DNA of 64,000 bases, taken from contig CALUXB010000002.1 of assembly GCA_944324645.1 (NCBI GenBank), positions 1 through 64,000 of the forward strand, written 5' to 3'. Under the pieces are notes generated by a model, which was not told the origin of the DNA, searched no databases, and was given only the letters and a program-made list of their open reading frames with translations. Shown piece after piece: positions 33,015-41,364 of this stretch (positions within the stretch are counted from its first letter, which is position 1; each line of letters starts with the position of its first letter). A program made the position numbers and the translations under genes. This stretch comes from an uncultured Elusimicrobiales bacterium (GTDB taxonomy: Bacteria > Elusimicrobiota > Elusimicrobia > Elusimicrobiales > Elusimicrobiaceae).

Positions 33015-34864
33015 ACAATTTTTTCTCCCATAAAGGTTATAGCCTTTACTATATATTCTGGAATATCTTCTTTAGAGAGCAACAATAACTGCTCCGCTTG
33101 TTGATACGTTGTTTGTTCCCAATTGTCCTCTTCATCTAAATTGAGAGAAAATATGTTATTTTCATATTCGCTACGCTTTTTCTGTTTTAAAAAAGAAAAT
33201 ATTTCTTTGATTTTACGCAAATCTAAATGGACCAAGTGGTATGCAAGTTCGGATTTATGATGATTATCATTAATATAGTTAAAGATCTTTTCTGTCGATA
33301 AAGTTTCGAATTCTCCTTGAGGTGTAATAAAGCGTCTAATAGCCTGGCATATCTTTTCTTTATTTTTATGAATCAAATCTACTTCCAAAGTTCTGTACTT
33401 AGACACAAATCCTTTGTGATACTCAGAATTCAATTGCATTTTAGAGTCTCGTTTTTTATTCTCATCTTCTAGAGCGACATCTCCACCATCAAAATACTCA
33501 GTAATATCCAGATCTGTCACATAAGCAATAGGAAGAGGAATATCTTCTCCATTTTTTCGTCTAAATATTTTTAAAAAGCGCTCAAAGGAAGTATTTCCCA
33601 AACTAATCACCGATATACCCTTCTTGGTTAAATCCAATGACAACAATTCAGCCGCTTTGGGAAATAACAATTGTTCCGACACGCCTTCAACGAGAATCAA
33701 TCCTTTAGCAAAAAATAAATCGGCTTTTGTAACATCTAAGAATTTTTCTAAAAAAATATAATCTTCCCATTCTAACATGGTTTCTTCTGGACGTAATGAA
33801 TATACACCTTGACTGAAACATAAATACAAATTTGCAACAGGGACTTGAGAAGACAAATTAGGACTATGAGTTGTAATAAATATCTGCAAATCCCTCATAT
33901 TTTGTCCTGTTATAAACTTTAAGAGTTTGGTTTGCAATTGTGGATGTAAATGAGCTTCGGGTTCTTCTATTAGCATAACTGGGGCGTGATTATCAGGACC
34001 ATTATCTAATAAAAGCATCTCTACTGCCATAAACAAAATATTTTGGTAACCCAGTCCTTGTTTTCCCCGACTATTATTGTATTCTAAATTTAATTTTGAC
34101 AGGATATCACGATACTTAGTCTTATTATCTTTGTAGCGCAAACCTAATCTAATACTTTTTTTATCTCTAAATATTAAATTATTTAAATATTGATCTTGAA
34201 TTTTACCAGATATTGTATTATCATCTTTCAAACAATCTACCTTTTGACTAATCTCCCTATAAAACTTATCGATGTACTTAAAAAAACTAAAGTTTGTATC
34301 TTCCAATTTACTTTTTGGTAGATTGATATAACCTTCCAAAATTTTTGCCAATCGAGAAGATCGGCCCGCTTTTAATTCTACTTCTGCATCCCTTAATGGC
34401 TTTAAATAAGTTATTTCCAAAAGCTCCTTTAAAACAGGATCTAGTTCTTTTCCTTCTCCATCAGCACCTGTTTTGATATGACGACGGACAAATCCCTTAC
34501 GATTTTCTTCATTTTTATTACAAGTTAAGGTCAAGTATAATTTAGAAACAAGAGTATCCCCTTGTTTTTCATAGGTAAGATATGGAAGAAAAGTTGCCTC
34601 ATTATTGTGAGATAAATTAGTAAAAGTTATTTTGATTGAGAAAGAAGTAGCGACATTACCATTGTTATCTTCATAAAAATCATTTTCCCTATCTATATTT
34701 AAATATTCACTAGAATTCGTATCTAGAACATATCTGATAGCATCTAAAATGGCTGTTTTACCCGAATTATTCTCTCCTACAAAAACATTTAGTCCTTTAT
34801 TAAACTTTAGTTCCAAATGATTAAACATTCTAAAATTTTGTATTTTAATATCGCTAATATACAT
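33011..34864 (-). CDS. gajA: Gabija protein GajA, OLD-family ATPase/TOPRIM nuclease
   Basis: A 617-aa protein with an N-terminal ABC-type ATPase (Walker A VGENNSGKT at 29-37, Walker B MLIEEPEAHLHPQLQ near 300) and a C-terminal TOPRIM nuclease (LILVEGVSEQLLFPKAAE near 386, TDLDITEYFDGGD near 446). This is the OLD/GajA layout; GajA cuts DNA and forms the defence complex with GajB. ATG 34864 with AAGGAG fits better than the upstream frame start at 34903. A 16-bp palindrome in its promoter suggests local control. Confidence 0.92.
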   Translation of the reverse strand: MYISDIKIQNFRMFNHLELKFNKGLNVFVGENNSGKTAILDAIRYVLDTNSSEYLNIDRENDFYEDNNGNVATSFSIKITFTNLSHNNEATFLPYLTYEKQGDTLVSKLYLTLTCNKNEENRKGFVRRHIKTGADGEGKELDPVLKELLEITYLKPLRDAEVELKAGRSSRLAKILEGYINLPKSKLEDTNFSFFKYIDKFYREISQKVDCLKDDNTISGKIQDQYLNNLIFRDKKSIRLGLRYKDNKTKYRDILSKLNLEYNNSRGKQGLGYQNILFMAVEMLLLDNGPDNHAPVMLIEEPEAHLHPQLQTKLLKFITGQNMRDLQIFITTHSPNLSSQVPVANLYLCFSQGVYSLRPEETMLEWEDYIFLEKFLDVTKADLFFAKGLILVEGVSEQLLFPKAAELLSLDLTKKGISVISLGNTSFERFLKIFRRKNGEDIPLPIAYVTDLDITEYFDGGDVALEDENKKRDSKMQLNSEYHKGFVSKYRTLEVDLIHKNKEKICQAIRRFITPQGEFETLSTEKIFNYINDNHHKSELAYHLVHLDLRKIKEIFSFLKQKKRSEYENNIFSLNLDEEDNWEQTTYQQAEQLLLLSKEDIPEYIVKAITFMGEKIV

Positions 34865-34906
34865 AAATATAACTCCTTGAAAAAACTTTTTCGCAAACAA
34901 CATCCC

Positions 34907-34922
34907 GTATAGAGGTCTATAC
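34907..34922 (-). promoter_or_regulatory. Palindromic operator candidate before gajA
   Basis: Perfect palindrome GTATAGAGGTCTATAC, 43 bp before the gajA start. It overlaps a possible -10 (TATAGA) with TTGAGT 15 bp upstream. It differs from the CGACA box, so a different repressor is implied. Confidence 0.5.
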
Positions 34923-35019
34923 TAATATTATTTGTTACTCAAGGGTTTTAAGTAAAAACCTAAGGTTTTTCTGTTGCATATATTTTTAACAGAATAAGAA
35001 ATACATCTCAAATATCCTT

Positions 35020-35862
35020 TTATAAAGGTAATAAAACTTTTTCCAAAGAATAGGTTCCTTGTATTCTTTTACACTGATATAGCTGGGGTCCCGGCTGCTT
35101 ATATGGGCTTTTGGAAACAATCTCCTTTACTTGCTTTATCAATAATGGAGAAGCTCTAAGACCAAATATTATCTCTTCTATTTCATTGACATCAATAACT
35201 ACGGGATTTTGTAACAAGTCATCATCGGGTATGATAATTCTACACTCCTGCTCTTTTTCCCATTCAATAGCTTTATTTAAAAAAGACTCGGTAATTGCCG
35301 AGAGATTGCCTTGTCCAAAATCATACTTACTGGGAACAATCGAAGTATAATTTACAGGAAAAGGAAACAATATATTAGAAAACTGTAATTGATAACTACG
35401 ACTTAAACATTCCGAATGTACCTTTATTCCCCATGAACCTTCATAAAGTTGATGAGCCTTAAAACCAACACATAGGCCACTATGCCCAGCGGCATAGTAA
35501 GCCCACATTAAGATATTTACCGGATTCGTAGATAAACAATAGATCCTTAAAAATTCTTTTTGTTGTAAATTTTGTACTCCACTGGCATACATTTGAGGTA
35601 ATTTTTCAGCATTTTGCTGACAGGCTCTTAATATCCACTCCTTTTCTTCTAGAGAAGTTGGAATCCGCGTCAACCAACTTTTAATAGCTGTTATATCTAT
35701 AGTCTTAGAATATTCGATAACACCATCAAAAGGATCATTAAAAGTAGAAGGAAAAGGAAAATAAAGTTCGCCTTTTTGTATAAGACTTAATGTAAAAGGA
35801 TGAAGCTTTGTAGGATCTTCATTAGCAACTAATTGACGATATTTATAAAAGCACTTTTCCAT
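35020..35862 (-). CDS. DUF2971 domain protein
   Basis: A 280-aa soluble protein with the DUF2971 pattern: KYRQLVANED near the start, FPFPSTFNDPFDG (about 36-48), IYCLSTNPVNILMWAYYAAGH with SGLCVGF, then WEKEQECRII and IEEIIFGLRAS. DUF2971 genes are frequent in defence islands and mobile elements, but the activity is unknown. It lies upstream of gajA on the same strand with about 155 bp between, so it is probably separate. It sits next to the right end of element A. Confidence 0.85.
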   Translation of the reverse strand: MEKCFYKYRQLVANEDPTKLHPFTLSLIQKGELYFPFPSTFNDPFDGVIEYSKTIDITAIKSWLTRIPTSLEEKEWILRACQQNAEKLPQMYASGVQNLQQKEFLRIYCLSTNPVNILMWAYYAAGHSGLCVGFKAHQLYEGSWGIKVHSECLSRSYQLQFSNILFPFPVNYTSIVPSKYDFGQGNLSAITESFLNKAIEWEKEQECRIIIPDDDLLQNPVVIDVNEIEEIIFGLRASPLLIKQVKEIVSKSPYKQPGPQLYQCKRIQGTYSLEKVLLPL

Positions 35863-36400
35863 ATTTGATATCTAATAAATATTTAGAGCTATTATAGCTT
35901 TAATAATACTAAATATATATTATTTTATTCATTAGATGTTTTAGAAAAGCAACGAAGTGTTTTTCTAATGGATATATTTATCTTATATTTCCTTTTATGG
36001 CTGTTAGTTCCAAAATGGAACATACTGATATGCTCCCTCCAATCATATTCTATATCTCTCATAATATATAATGGGATTTCTTATTATTCAACTATTCGGA
36101 ATTTCCGAACAGTTTACTTATGATACAGTCCATCGACTTAAACAATATTTGCCGAGGATTTATTAGACCACAAATGCTATTCCAAAAAAACAATTTTCCT
36201 TTTCTAATTTCCCTGTTATTCCCTGCTTTTGGCTTTAGGGAATTTATATAAAAATACAAATCGTTCTAAATAGAAATCCCTATGACACTAACTTCAAAAT
36301 ATCAGAAAACCGGCTAAAACGCCCAAACTTCCCTGTTTCTTGCCTGATAAACAGGGAATTGAAAACACTGGTCTTACAGCAGCCGCAAGTCCCGACTCGG
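35863..36400. other. Gene-free right end of element A
   Basis: AT-rich, with no protein-like open frame. The last 90 bases (about 36330-36419) contain a CCTG...CAGGG inverted repeat around TTGCCTGATAAA and end in the tRNA-derived core. The same layout, diverged, closes element B at 38130-38218. The AT-rich part probably holds the promoter of the DUF2971 gene. Confidence 0.6.
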
Positions 36401-36418
36401 GCCCCGACCATTTAAAAA

Positions 36419-36442
36419 GACACCTTTTACAAGGTGTCTTTT
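36419..36442 (+). terminator. Terminator-like hairpin at the A/B junction
   Basis: GACACCTT / AAGGTGTC stem plus TTTTTT directly after the tRNA-derived core; it takes the place of the tRNA terminator. Confidence 0.75.
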
Positions 36443-36554
36443 TTGTTACCTTTACGCCGTGGGTTCCGTCGGAAATTCCCCACCATTTTTATACATTCCC
36501 GTCCCAGAGAGGTTTTAGAGATACCACAAAAAAGCCCAAACTGGGGCTTTTTCT

Positions 36555-37466
36555 CTAGCGGTCAAATAGCGAGGATCGTGTTTTTCGTTCTGAATCACTT
36601 GCTCTACGAAGATTTACACAAGAAATGTTATCTGGAGCCATGGAAAACAATACAATTCGAGGATTATTGATTATAACCTCTTCTAATACCTGTAAATGTT
36701 TTACTTTATCTACCCTCCGAGATTCAAAATCAATAGAAGAAAACACACCCGTTATGATATCAGGGTAGCGAGTAAAGGAATCAAAAACGAATTCATGTGT
36801 ATTGGGGTTTTCAATGCCAATTCTAATTTTTGGATACTTTCTACGACCCGCGATTGAATTTGTACATTGGATATTGGATAATTCTCTAATTATGCCATTC
36901 CCAACTGTCATAATACTATCTCTATCCGGAAACCAGTGAATCTCTTCAGTATAATGTTTGATAGTTAAGAATTCTACTATTTTCCCAAATATAAATGAAA
37001 CTAAAGATAAGTTTTGCAACACTTTTTTTGGAAGATTTTTACTTTTTAAAGATTGTTCAAATTTTTTTAACCGTTGACGGGAAACTTCGGAAATAAAAGT
37101 ATTAGACTGTAGTTTTTGTATATCTTCTTTTAAAAAGTCCATATTAACCAAATGTGTTTTATCTTTGATAATAAAAACTAAACTAAAGAATACTTTATGA
37201 GAAAGAAAAGAAAGCTCTTCATCTGAGAAATGACGTACTTGTTTGATATCTCGTGGTAATTTTTTAGATAGAAATTGAGCAACTTGTTGTGTTTGGCCCA
37301 ATATGGGACTAATAGTAAAGGTAATACAATCTTGTTTGAGAGGGTTATCCAAACAGTAATCACTCATTACTGTCCATCCCAAAGGAAGAGGGGCTATACC
37401 TTTTTGATAAATTGCCCACTTTTTTGAAAAAGTAGGGAATTTGGATAAAAAAGTTTTTGTATTCAT
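36555..37466 (-). CDS. Unknown cargo protein of element B
   Basis: A 303-aa protein without a recognised domain. It is Lys/Ser-rich and mostly soluble, with a helical middle and a C-terminal beta-rich part (FDSFTRYPDIITGVFSSIDF, VEEVIINNPRIVLFS-like strands). It fills the same slot (between left end and recombinase) that holds the 17519-18388 gene in element A, though the two proteins are not similar and lie in opposite orientations. No good ribosome binding site is visible. The frame is intact although the neighbouring recombinase is ruined. Confidence 0.6.
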   Translation of the reverse strand: MNTKTFLSKFPTFSKKWAIYQKGIAPLPLGWTVMSDYCLDNPLKQDCITFTISPILGQTQQVAQFLSKKLPRDIKQVRHFSDEELSFLSHKVFFSLVFIIKDKTHLVNMDFLKEDIQKLQSNTFISEVSRQRLKKFEQSLKSKNLPKKVLQNLSLVSFIFGKIVEFLTIKHYTEEIHWFPDRDSIMTVGNGIIRELSNIQCTNSIAGRRKYPKIRIGIENPNTHEFVFDSFTRYPDIITGVFSSIDFESRRVDKVKHLQVLEEVIINNPRIVLFSMAPDNISCVNLRRASDSERKTRSSLFDR

Positions 37467-37475
37467 AAGTGTATT

Positions 37476-37720
37476 TTACAACACTTTCCACGCCTTTTCC
37501 TGCTCACTAAACTCCGTTTCCCCCTCCGCCAAATTCATTAGTTCCTTAAGGCTCATATTGCGGGGATTGTGGTATTCTAAAATATCCGCCACTATTTTGG
37601 GGGATAAATAACACAAATTCAAATACCGGGCGAATGTACGCTTATTTAGTCCGCTATTTTTTCCCACTCCCGTGCGGTCGCTTGGAGGGATAAGTATTTT
37701 ACGGCAAACAATATTTTGCC
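37476..37720 (-). pseudogene. C-terminal remnant of a serine recombinase
   Basis: 37476-37660 encodes NKRTFARYLNLCYLSPKIV and DILEYHNPRNMSLKELMNLAEG, almost identical to the C terminus of the element A recombinase. Just upstream, in another frame, TAREWEKIA matches TTREWEKET of the intact protein, so a frameshift lies near 37660. The catalytic and DNA-binding domains are gone. Element B can therefore not move by itself. Confidence 0.9.
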
Positions 37721-38501
37721 GTCAACCGCACCTATTATACGCCAGAATGGGATATATCCGTGGACTTTATAGCAAAAGGGAATATTGTCCGTCCCTAGCT
37801 CCCCAAAAGCGAGCCCATTCTCTACCGCGTGGACGGCCACACTAATGTGCATAACAAGCCCAAGGGCAAAGCCATAGGACAAACGGCAAATGACAGCTAT
37901 GTATGGGTATAACCCAAGGATAAAAAGCCAAGTGGCACTCTATTTTGCAAAATGGTTTTCCGGGTTATACACATAAACAAAACCTGATTGAAGTATTCTA
38001 AGCAAGTTCCCAGGTTATTCCCTGTTACGAAGTTTAGAAAATTGAAATAGAGTGGTGTAATTAGCACCTAATACAGCGGGTGGATAGAAAAAATTTGTCG
38101 GCTTTCAATTCTGCTAAAATGGCATTTTTTCTCTGTATTTTGCCAGATAAACAGAGATTTGAATGCCCCCCCTCTTATAGGGTTGGGCCCTCCGCACGCC
38201 GCGCCTGACCATTTTAAAGGTCGTTTTTTAAATAAACTGCTTTTTGATTGGCCCATTAGTGGCAATAAACTTGGATAATGGTGAAATATTAGATTATAAA
38301 AAATAAATTTCTTCTACTACAAAATAAAAAAGCACACGCATAACGACCTATCACATTGATGATGTTAAATAATAATTAAGGCATAACTCCTCACTTTAAT
38401 ACCCCAGTTTCCATATACACAATGTAGTATAGACATTGGCAAATAAATTTCATACCATAAAAGTAAATAGATTATGTTAATGCTATATTAAGGAGACTTC
38501 T
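37721..38501. other. Decayed sequence and right end of element B
   Basis: No intact gene. A broken plus-strand reading (37722-37910: TYYTPEWDISVDFIAKGNI, stop, then ILYRVDGHTNVHNKPKGKA) looks like a fragment of a lost protein. The tRNA-like end lies at 38207-38218. The rest is AT-rich and holds the promoter region of the lipoprotein gene. Confidence 0.5.
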
Positions 38502-39191
38502 ATGAAGAAACTATTCTTCTTGTTGTGTTTTCTGTTGCCCTTAGCGGGATGTGTCATAATGGAAGAAAACTTCCCCGAACTTTCGGAAATGGACACGCAA
38601 ATGTATAACGAATGGACAGACGTTACCTTTAAAAACCTGACTGGAAACGAAAATTTGATTATTAGCCGCGATTTGCAAGATAAAAACAGCTTCAATATTT
38701 TAACTCCAGACTATAATCAGGACTTTTTAGTAGTCGTGTTGCTTAAAACAGATTGTGAAAAATCCAAATTAATGGCGCCGTATCTTAATGAGCTGGCCAC
38801 TCGTATTGTCCCTAAAATTCACGGTATGAATTATGTACCGGTATTTTTGGATATTTACGAAGATTCTCCAAATAAAAATATATCTTGGATAAGCGATTTG
38901 TCCAATATAAATTTTTTTATGAATGCCGCTACCATATGCTCGGATAACGCCTGCAAGGATGTTTTCCTCCCGCTGGGGACCGAATCTTCAACCGCAAGCA
39001 TTTATGTGGTCAACACCCATAATATCGCAAAAACTAAAAAAGTCTATTCTTGGAATTTAACAGAGGATCCGCAGTTGCAAGCTAAAAAGATGGAAAATGC
39101 ATTAGCTGCAGCCTTGGGATTATCAGAAATAACCTTTGACCCTGACATAGATGACTGGGAGGACGTCAATTCTGGCAGTTCCAATATATAA
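38502..39191 (+). CDS. Lipoprotein, possibly thioredoxin-like
   Basis: A 229-aa protein with a lipoprotein signal (FFLLCFLLPLAGC, lipidated Cys at 17). The 70-140 region (DFLVVVLLKTDCEKSKLMAPYLNELATRI) resembles a thioredoxin fold but has a single Cys in place of CxxC. AGGAGA precedes the ATG. It lies between element B and the distal 22-bp repeat, so it may be a third cargo or an old chromosomal gene. Function unknown. Confidence 0.7.
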   Translation: MKKLFFLLCFLLPLAGCVIMEENFPELSEMDTQMYNEWTDVTFKNLTGNENLIISRDLQDKNSFNILTPDYNQDFLVVVLLKTDCEKSKLMAPYLNELATRIVPKIHGMNYVPVFLDIYEDSPNKNISWISDLSNINFFMNAATICSDNACKDVFLPLGTESSTASIYVVNTHNIAKTKKVYSWNLTEDPQLQAKKMENALAAALGLSEITFDPDIDDWEDVNSGSSNI

Positions 39192-39205
39192 TTTACGGAG
39201 CTACC

Positions 39206-39243
39206 ACCATTTAAAAAGCCGCTTTTAATTAAGCGGCTTTTTT
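39206..39243 (+). repeat. Distal 22-bp copy of the tRNA-Pro end plus terminator
   Basis: 39206-39227 is identical to 17320-17341, covering the tRNA CCA end and the first half of the terminator. The hairpin (AAGCCGCTT / AAGCGGCTT) and T run follow, so it also terminates the lipoprotein gene. Probable outer boundary of the composite island. Confidence 0.8.
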
Positions 39244-39488
39244 CTTTGCATCGTCAAGAAACTTCTTCCTCAAGGATTTGAGGGCAGCAGTTCATATGGC
39301 TCACAGAACACTTTTTAGGCGTTAAACCGAAACAGATAAAGCAATCCGTCTCTCTGCCGCACATTTGCCTATTACCCAAGAGCTAATGGCTATCCCATTG
39401 GGTATTTATAGGAAATATTGATAGGACGGACCCTTTTTGCCACGCTATCTATTGAAGTCACAAGTCCATATCACACCCCTTCCTGGCA
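39244..39488. other. Gene-free stretch
   Basis: No protein-like frame on either strand and no structure recognised. Confidence 0.5.
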
Positions 39489-39490
39489 TT

Positions 39491-39522
39491 AAAAAAGACC
39501 CCTTTAAAGAGAGGTCTTTTTT
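39491..39522. terminator. Strong bidirectional terminator-like hairpin
   Basis: AAAAAAGACC / GGTCTTTTTT stem with a short internal loop, between the island edge and the convergent 39651 gene. Confidence 0.8.
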
Positions 39523-39650
39523 ATTGTATTTGCGGCTAAAAATACTTTCAACGTAATAGTTTAATAGGGCGGTGTCTTTCATAGCAGACAAACCGGCAGC
39601 TAATTTTCATTCACACAGCAATTTCTTTGTACAACAAGCAATAGCTTATC

Positions 39651-40586
39651 CTATTTTATCAATACGATTTCTTGCAAGCCGTCCCAATTGCATTGCCGCC
39701 ACAAAGTTTGCTTTGGCAGTTTTTCCCCGTCCAGCACTTGCGGATCGCCCAGCATTTGCTGCAAAGCGGGCACCAAGTCTAAATAATGTCCCGCTCCCAT
39801 TTCCGCAAAGACCACATCATATTGGTTTAATGCCGCGGCTATATTTTCCAGCATAAACTGACTGCGTGCCAAAGAGGTAGCCTGCGTTAAACGATAAAAC
39901 GGCGTTTTGGCAACCCATTTTTCCGGGTAAATATTCATTAAATCTTGGTACAGTTTTATAAAATCCGTTTCAGCAAAGTTTTGCTTATAATGTTTTTTAA
40001 AATAACTGTTCAGACTCTTTTCGGTAAATAGGGCGCCCCAAGCGGGTTGATGGTCTCTTTTTTCATAGGTTGCAATCGCTTCTTCTGCAGTAAAGGATTG
40101 GTCTATTTCCCGCGCGCGGCCATATCCTTCCCGGATAATCCACAACATTTGCCAATCTTCATAGGAGAACCCTTTTTCTTTGGCAAAAAACCATTGTTTC
40201 TCTAAAGAAATATCGGCACGCACAAGCGGTACTTGTTGCTGGCTTGCCAGCGCAGCCGCATAACCGTCTTCGGCCGAAGAACATTTTCCAAACGGCTCTG
40301 CGGGCTCTCTCTCCACCAATACCACCTGCGGGGCATATATGTCAAATGCATATTGCACCGCCGGCAAAGACTGGGGCCCGTGGCGGGCGGCCAACAATAT
40401 CAATTTTTTATTGCCTTTTTGATACACCGCCAAATAAGGTGGCTGCGGAAACGATTCATAGGCTTGCTGATGCTGCTGAGTCCTGGAGGATAAAACAGAC
40501 ATATCGGCTTCAAACGGCTGTGCCGCCGCCTGTATTGAAAAAGCAAAACAAAAAATAGCAAAAAATACGGGTTGTAATGATTTCAT
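39651..40586 (-). CDS. Exported TraB/TIKI-like protein
   Basis: A 311-aa protein with a signal peptide (FFAIFCFAFSIQAAA). Two motifs recall the TraB/PrgY/TIKI superfamily: LILLAARHGP (near 65) with VVLVEREPAE, and VVFAEMGAGHYLDLVPAL near 280. Family members include metal-dependent peptidase-like proteins; activity here is unproven. ATG 40586 lies exactly 6 nt after TATACT (40598-40593) with no ribosome binding site, so it may be leaderless. An ATG two codons earlier is the alternative. Monocistronic. Confidence 0.65.
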   Translation of the reverse strand: MKSLQPVFFAIFCFAFSIQAAAQPFEADMSVLSSRTQQHQQAYESFPQPPYLAVYQKGNKKLILLAARHGPQSLPAVQYAFDIYAPQVVLVEREPAEPFGKCSSAEDGYAAALASQQQVPLVRADISLEKQWFFAKEKGFSYEDWQMLWIIREGYGRAREIDQSFTAEEAIATYEKRDHQPAWGALFTEKSLNSYFKKHYKQNFAETDFIKLYQDLMNIYPEKWVAKTPFYRLTQATSLARSQFMLENIAAALNQYDVVFAEMGAGHYLDLVPALQQMLGDPQVLDGEKLPKQTLWRQCNWDGLQEIVLIK

Positions 40587-40877
40587 ACGCATAGTATAAT
40601 ACTTTACTGTAAAATCTATCAATATCACGCTGACTATCTGAACGGAGAAAGAGCAGTTTTTAAATAAGTAAGCCTTTTTTCAGAATGGCCGCCCCGTGCG
40701 AAGAATAAGGTAGAATTTCTCTCTCAGACCGTACTGCAGCGCTTAATTCTCTCTCTCCGGCCCGCCAAAGCCCCCCCTCTGAGGCAGATGACAAGCTGTA
40801 AAAATTTCATCGCGTCATAGCCTTGTCGCCTGTATAATGTATTATATTTCCATTTCCTTTTGCAGAGGTGTATAAAA

Positions 40878-41318
40878 ATGAAAACAATTCTTTTTGATAT
40901 TGACGGCACACTGGCCAATTTAAACGGACGGGAAAAATTTTTGCACCAACCCACCCCGGATTGGAAATCTTTCCTGGCCCATATGGACCAAGATATTCCC
41001 AACACGCCCGTTGTGGAGTTATACCGCTTGTTATACAACAGCCGGCAATTTGAGCTGATTTTGGTGTCCGGGCGGGAAGAGCGCTGGCGCAAACTGACAG
41101 AAACATGGCTTACTTGGCACAAAATCCCTTTTGATTGCTTGCTAATGCGTGCCAACAAAGATATGCGCCACGATTGGCAAGTAAAACAAGACATTTTAAA
41201 ACAGCTGCAAGCGCAAGGCAAAGAAATTTTATTTACGGTGGACGACCGCCAAAGTGTGGTGGATATGTGGCGCGCCAACGGCATTACCTGCCTGCAATGT
41301 TCCAAGGGGAATTATTAG
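40878..41318 (+). CDS. HAD-family phosphatase, polynucleotide-3'-phosphatase-like
   Basis: A 146-aa protein with HAD motif I at the N terminus (ILFDIDGTLANLNGR), motif II in ILVSGREERWR, and motif IV in FTVDDRQSVVDMWRANG. The layout and length resemble the phosphatase half of T4-type polynucleotide kinase. Substrate not certain; it could remove 3' phosphates from nucleic acid ends. AGAGGTG precedes ATG 40878. The adjacent genes are on the other strand. Confidence 0.8.
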   Translation: MKTILFDIDGTLANLNGREKFLHQPTPDWKSFLAHMDQDIPNTPVVELYRLLYNSRQFELILVSGREERWRKLTETWLTWHKIPFDCLLMRANKDMRHDWQVKQDILKQLQAQGKEILFTVDDRQSVVDMWRANGITCLQCSKGNY

Positions 41319-41364
41319 TTCCCTCTTTTCCCGCTGGCGGCGTAGCTGGAGCAGGCTGTTTTTG

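Larger units (their letters stand above)
17314..36419. mobile_element. Element A: serine-recombinase element with terminase and defence genes
   Basis: Bounded by 19-bp direct repeats (17314-17332 and 36401-36419). The left end (17324-17490) is clearly similar to 36424-36575, which starts element B. The right end (about 36330-36419) resembles 38130-38218, which ends B. The element has recombinase and packaging genes but no recognisable capsid, portal or tail gene. It looks like a phage satellite or degenerate prophage that carries defence cargo. Confidence 0.75.
36401..38218. mobile_element. Element B: decayed relative of element A
   Basis: Left end 36424-36575 resembles 17324-17490 (shared CATTTTTATACATT, GTTTTAGAGATAC and the AAAAA/TTTTTCTCTA hairpin). 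Right end 38130-38218 resembles the end of element A. Inside are one cargo gene and the C-terminal scrap of the same serine recombinase. It lies head-to-tail with element A. Confidence 0.75.
17314..39227. mobile_element. Composite integrative island at tRNA-Pro(CGG)
   Basis: The 22 bp at 17320-17341 (tRNA 3' CCA end plus terminator start) recur at 39206-39227. A 19-bp tRNA-end core (17314-17332) recurs at 36401-36419, and a degenerate form (GACCATTTTAAA) lies at 38207-38218. Base composition drops relative to the flanks. The segment holds a serine recombinase, a recombinase remnant, terminase and defence genes. The simplest reading is successive integrations at the same tRNA end. Confidence 0.75.

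Noticed and set aside
39190..39215. A tRNA gene ending in ACCACCA
   Set aside because: Only the CCA-like end and terminator are present; no cloverleaf can be drawn upstream.
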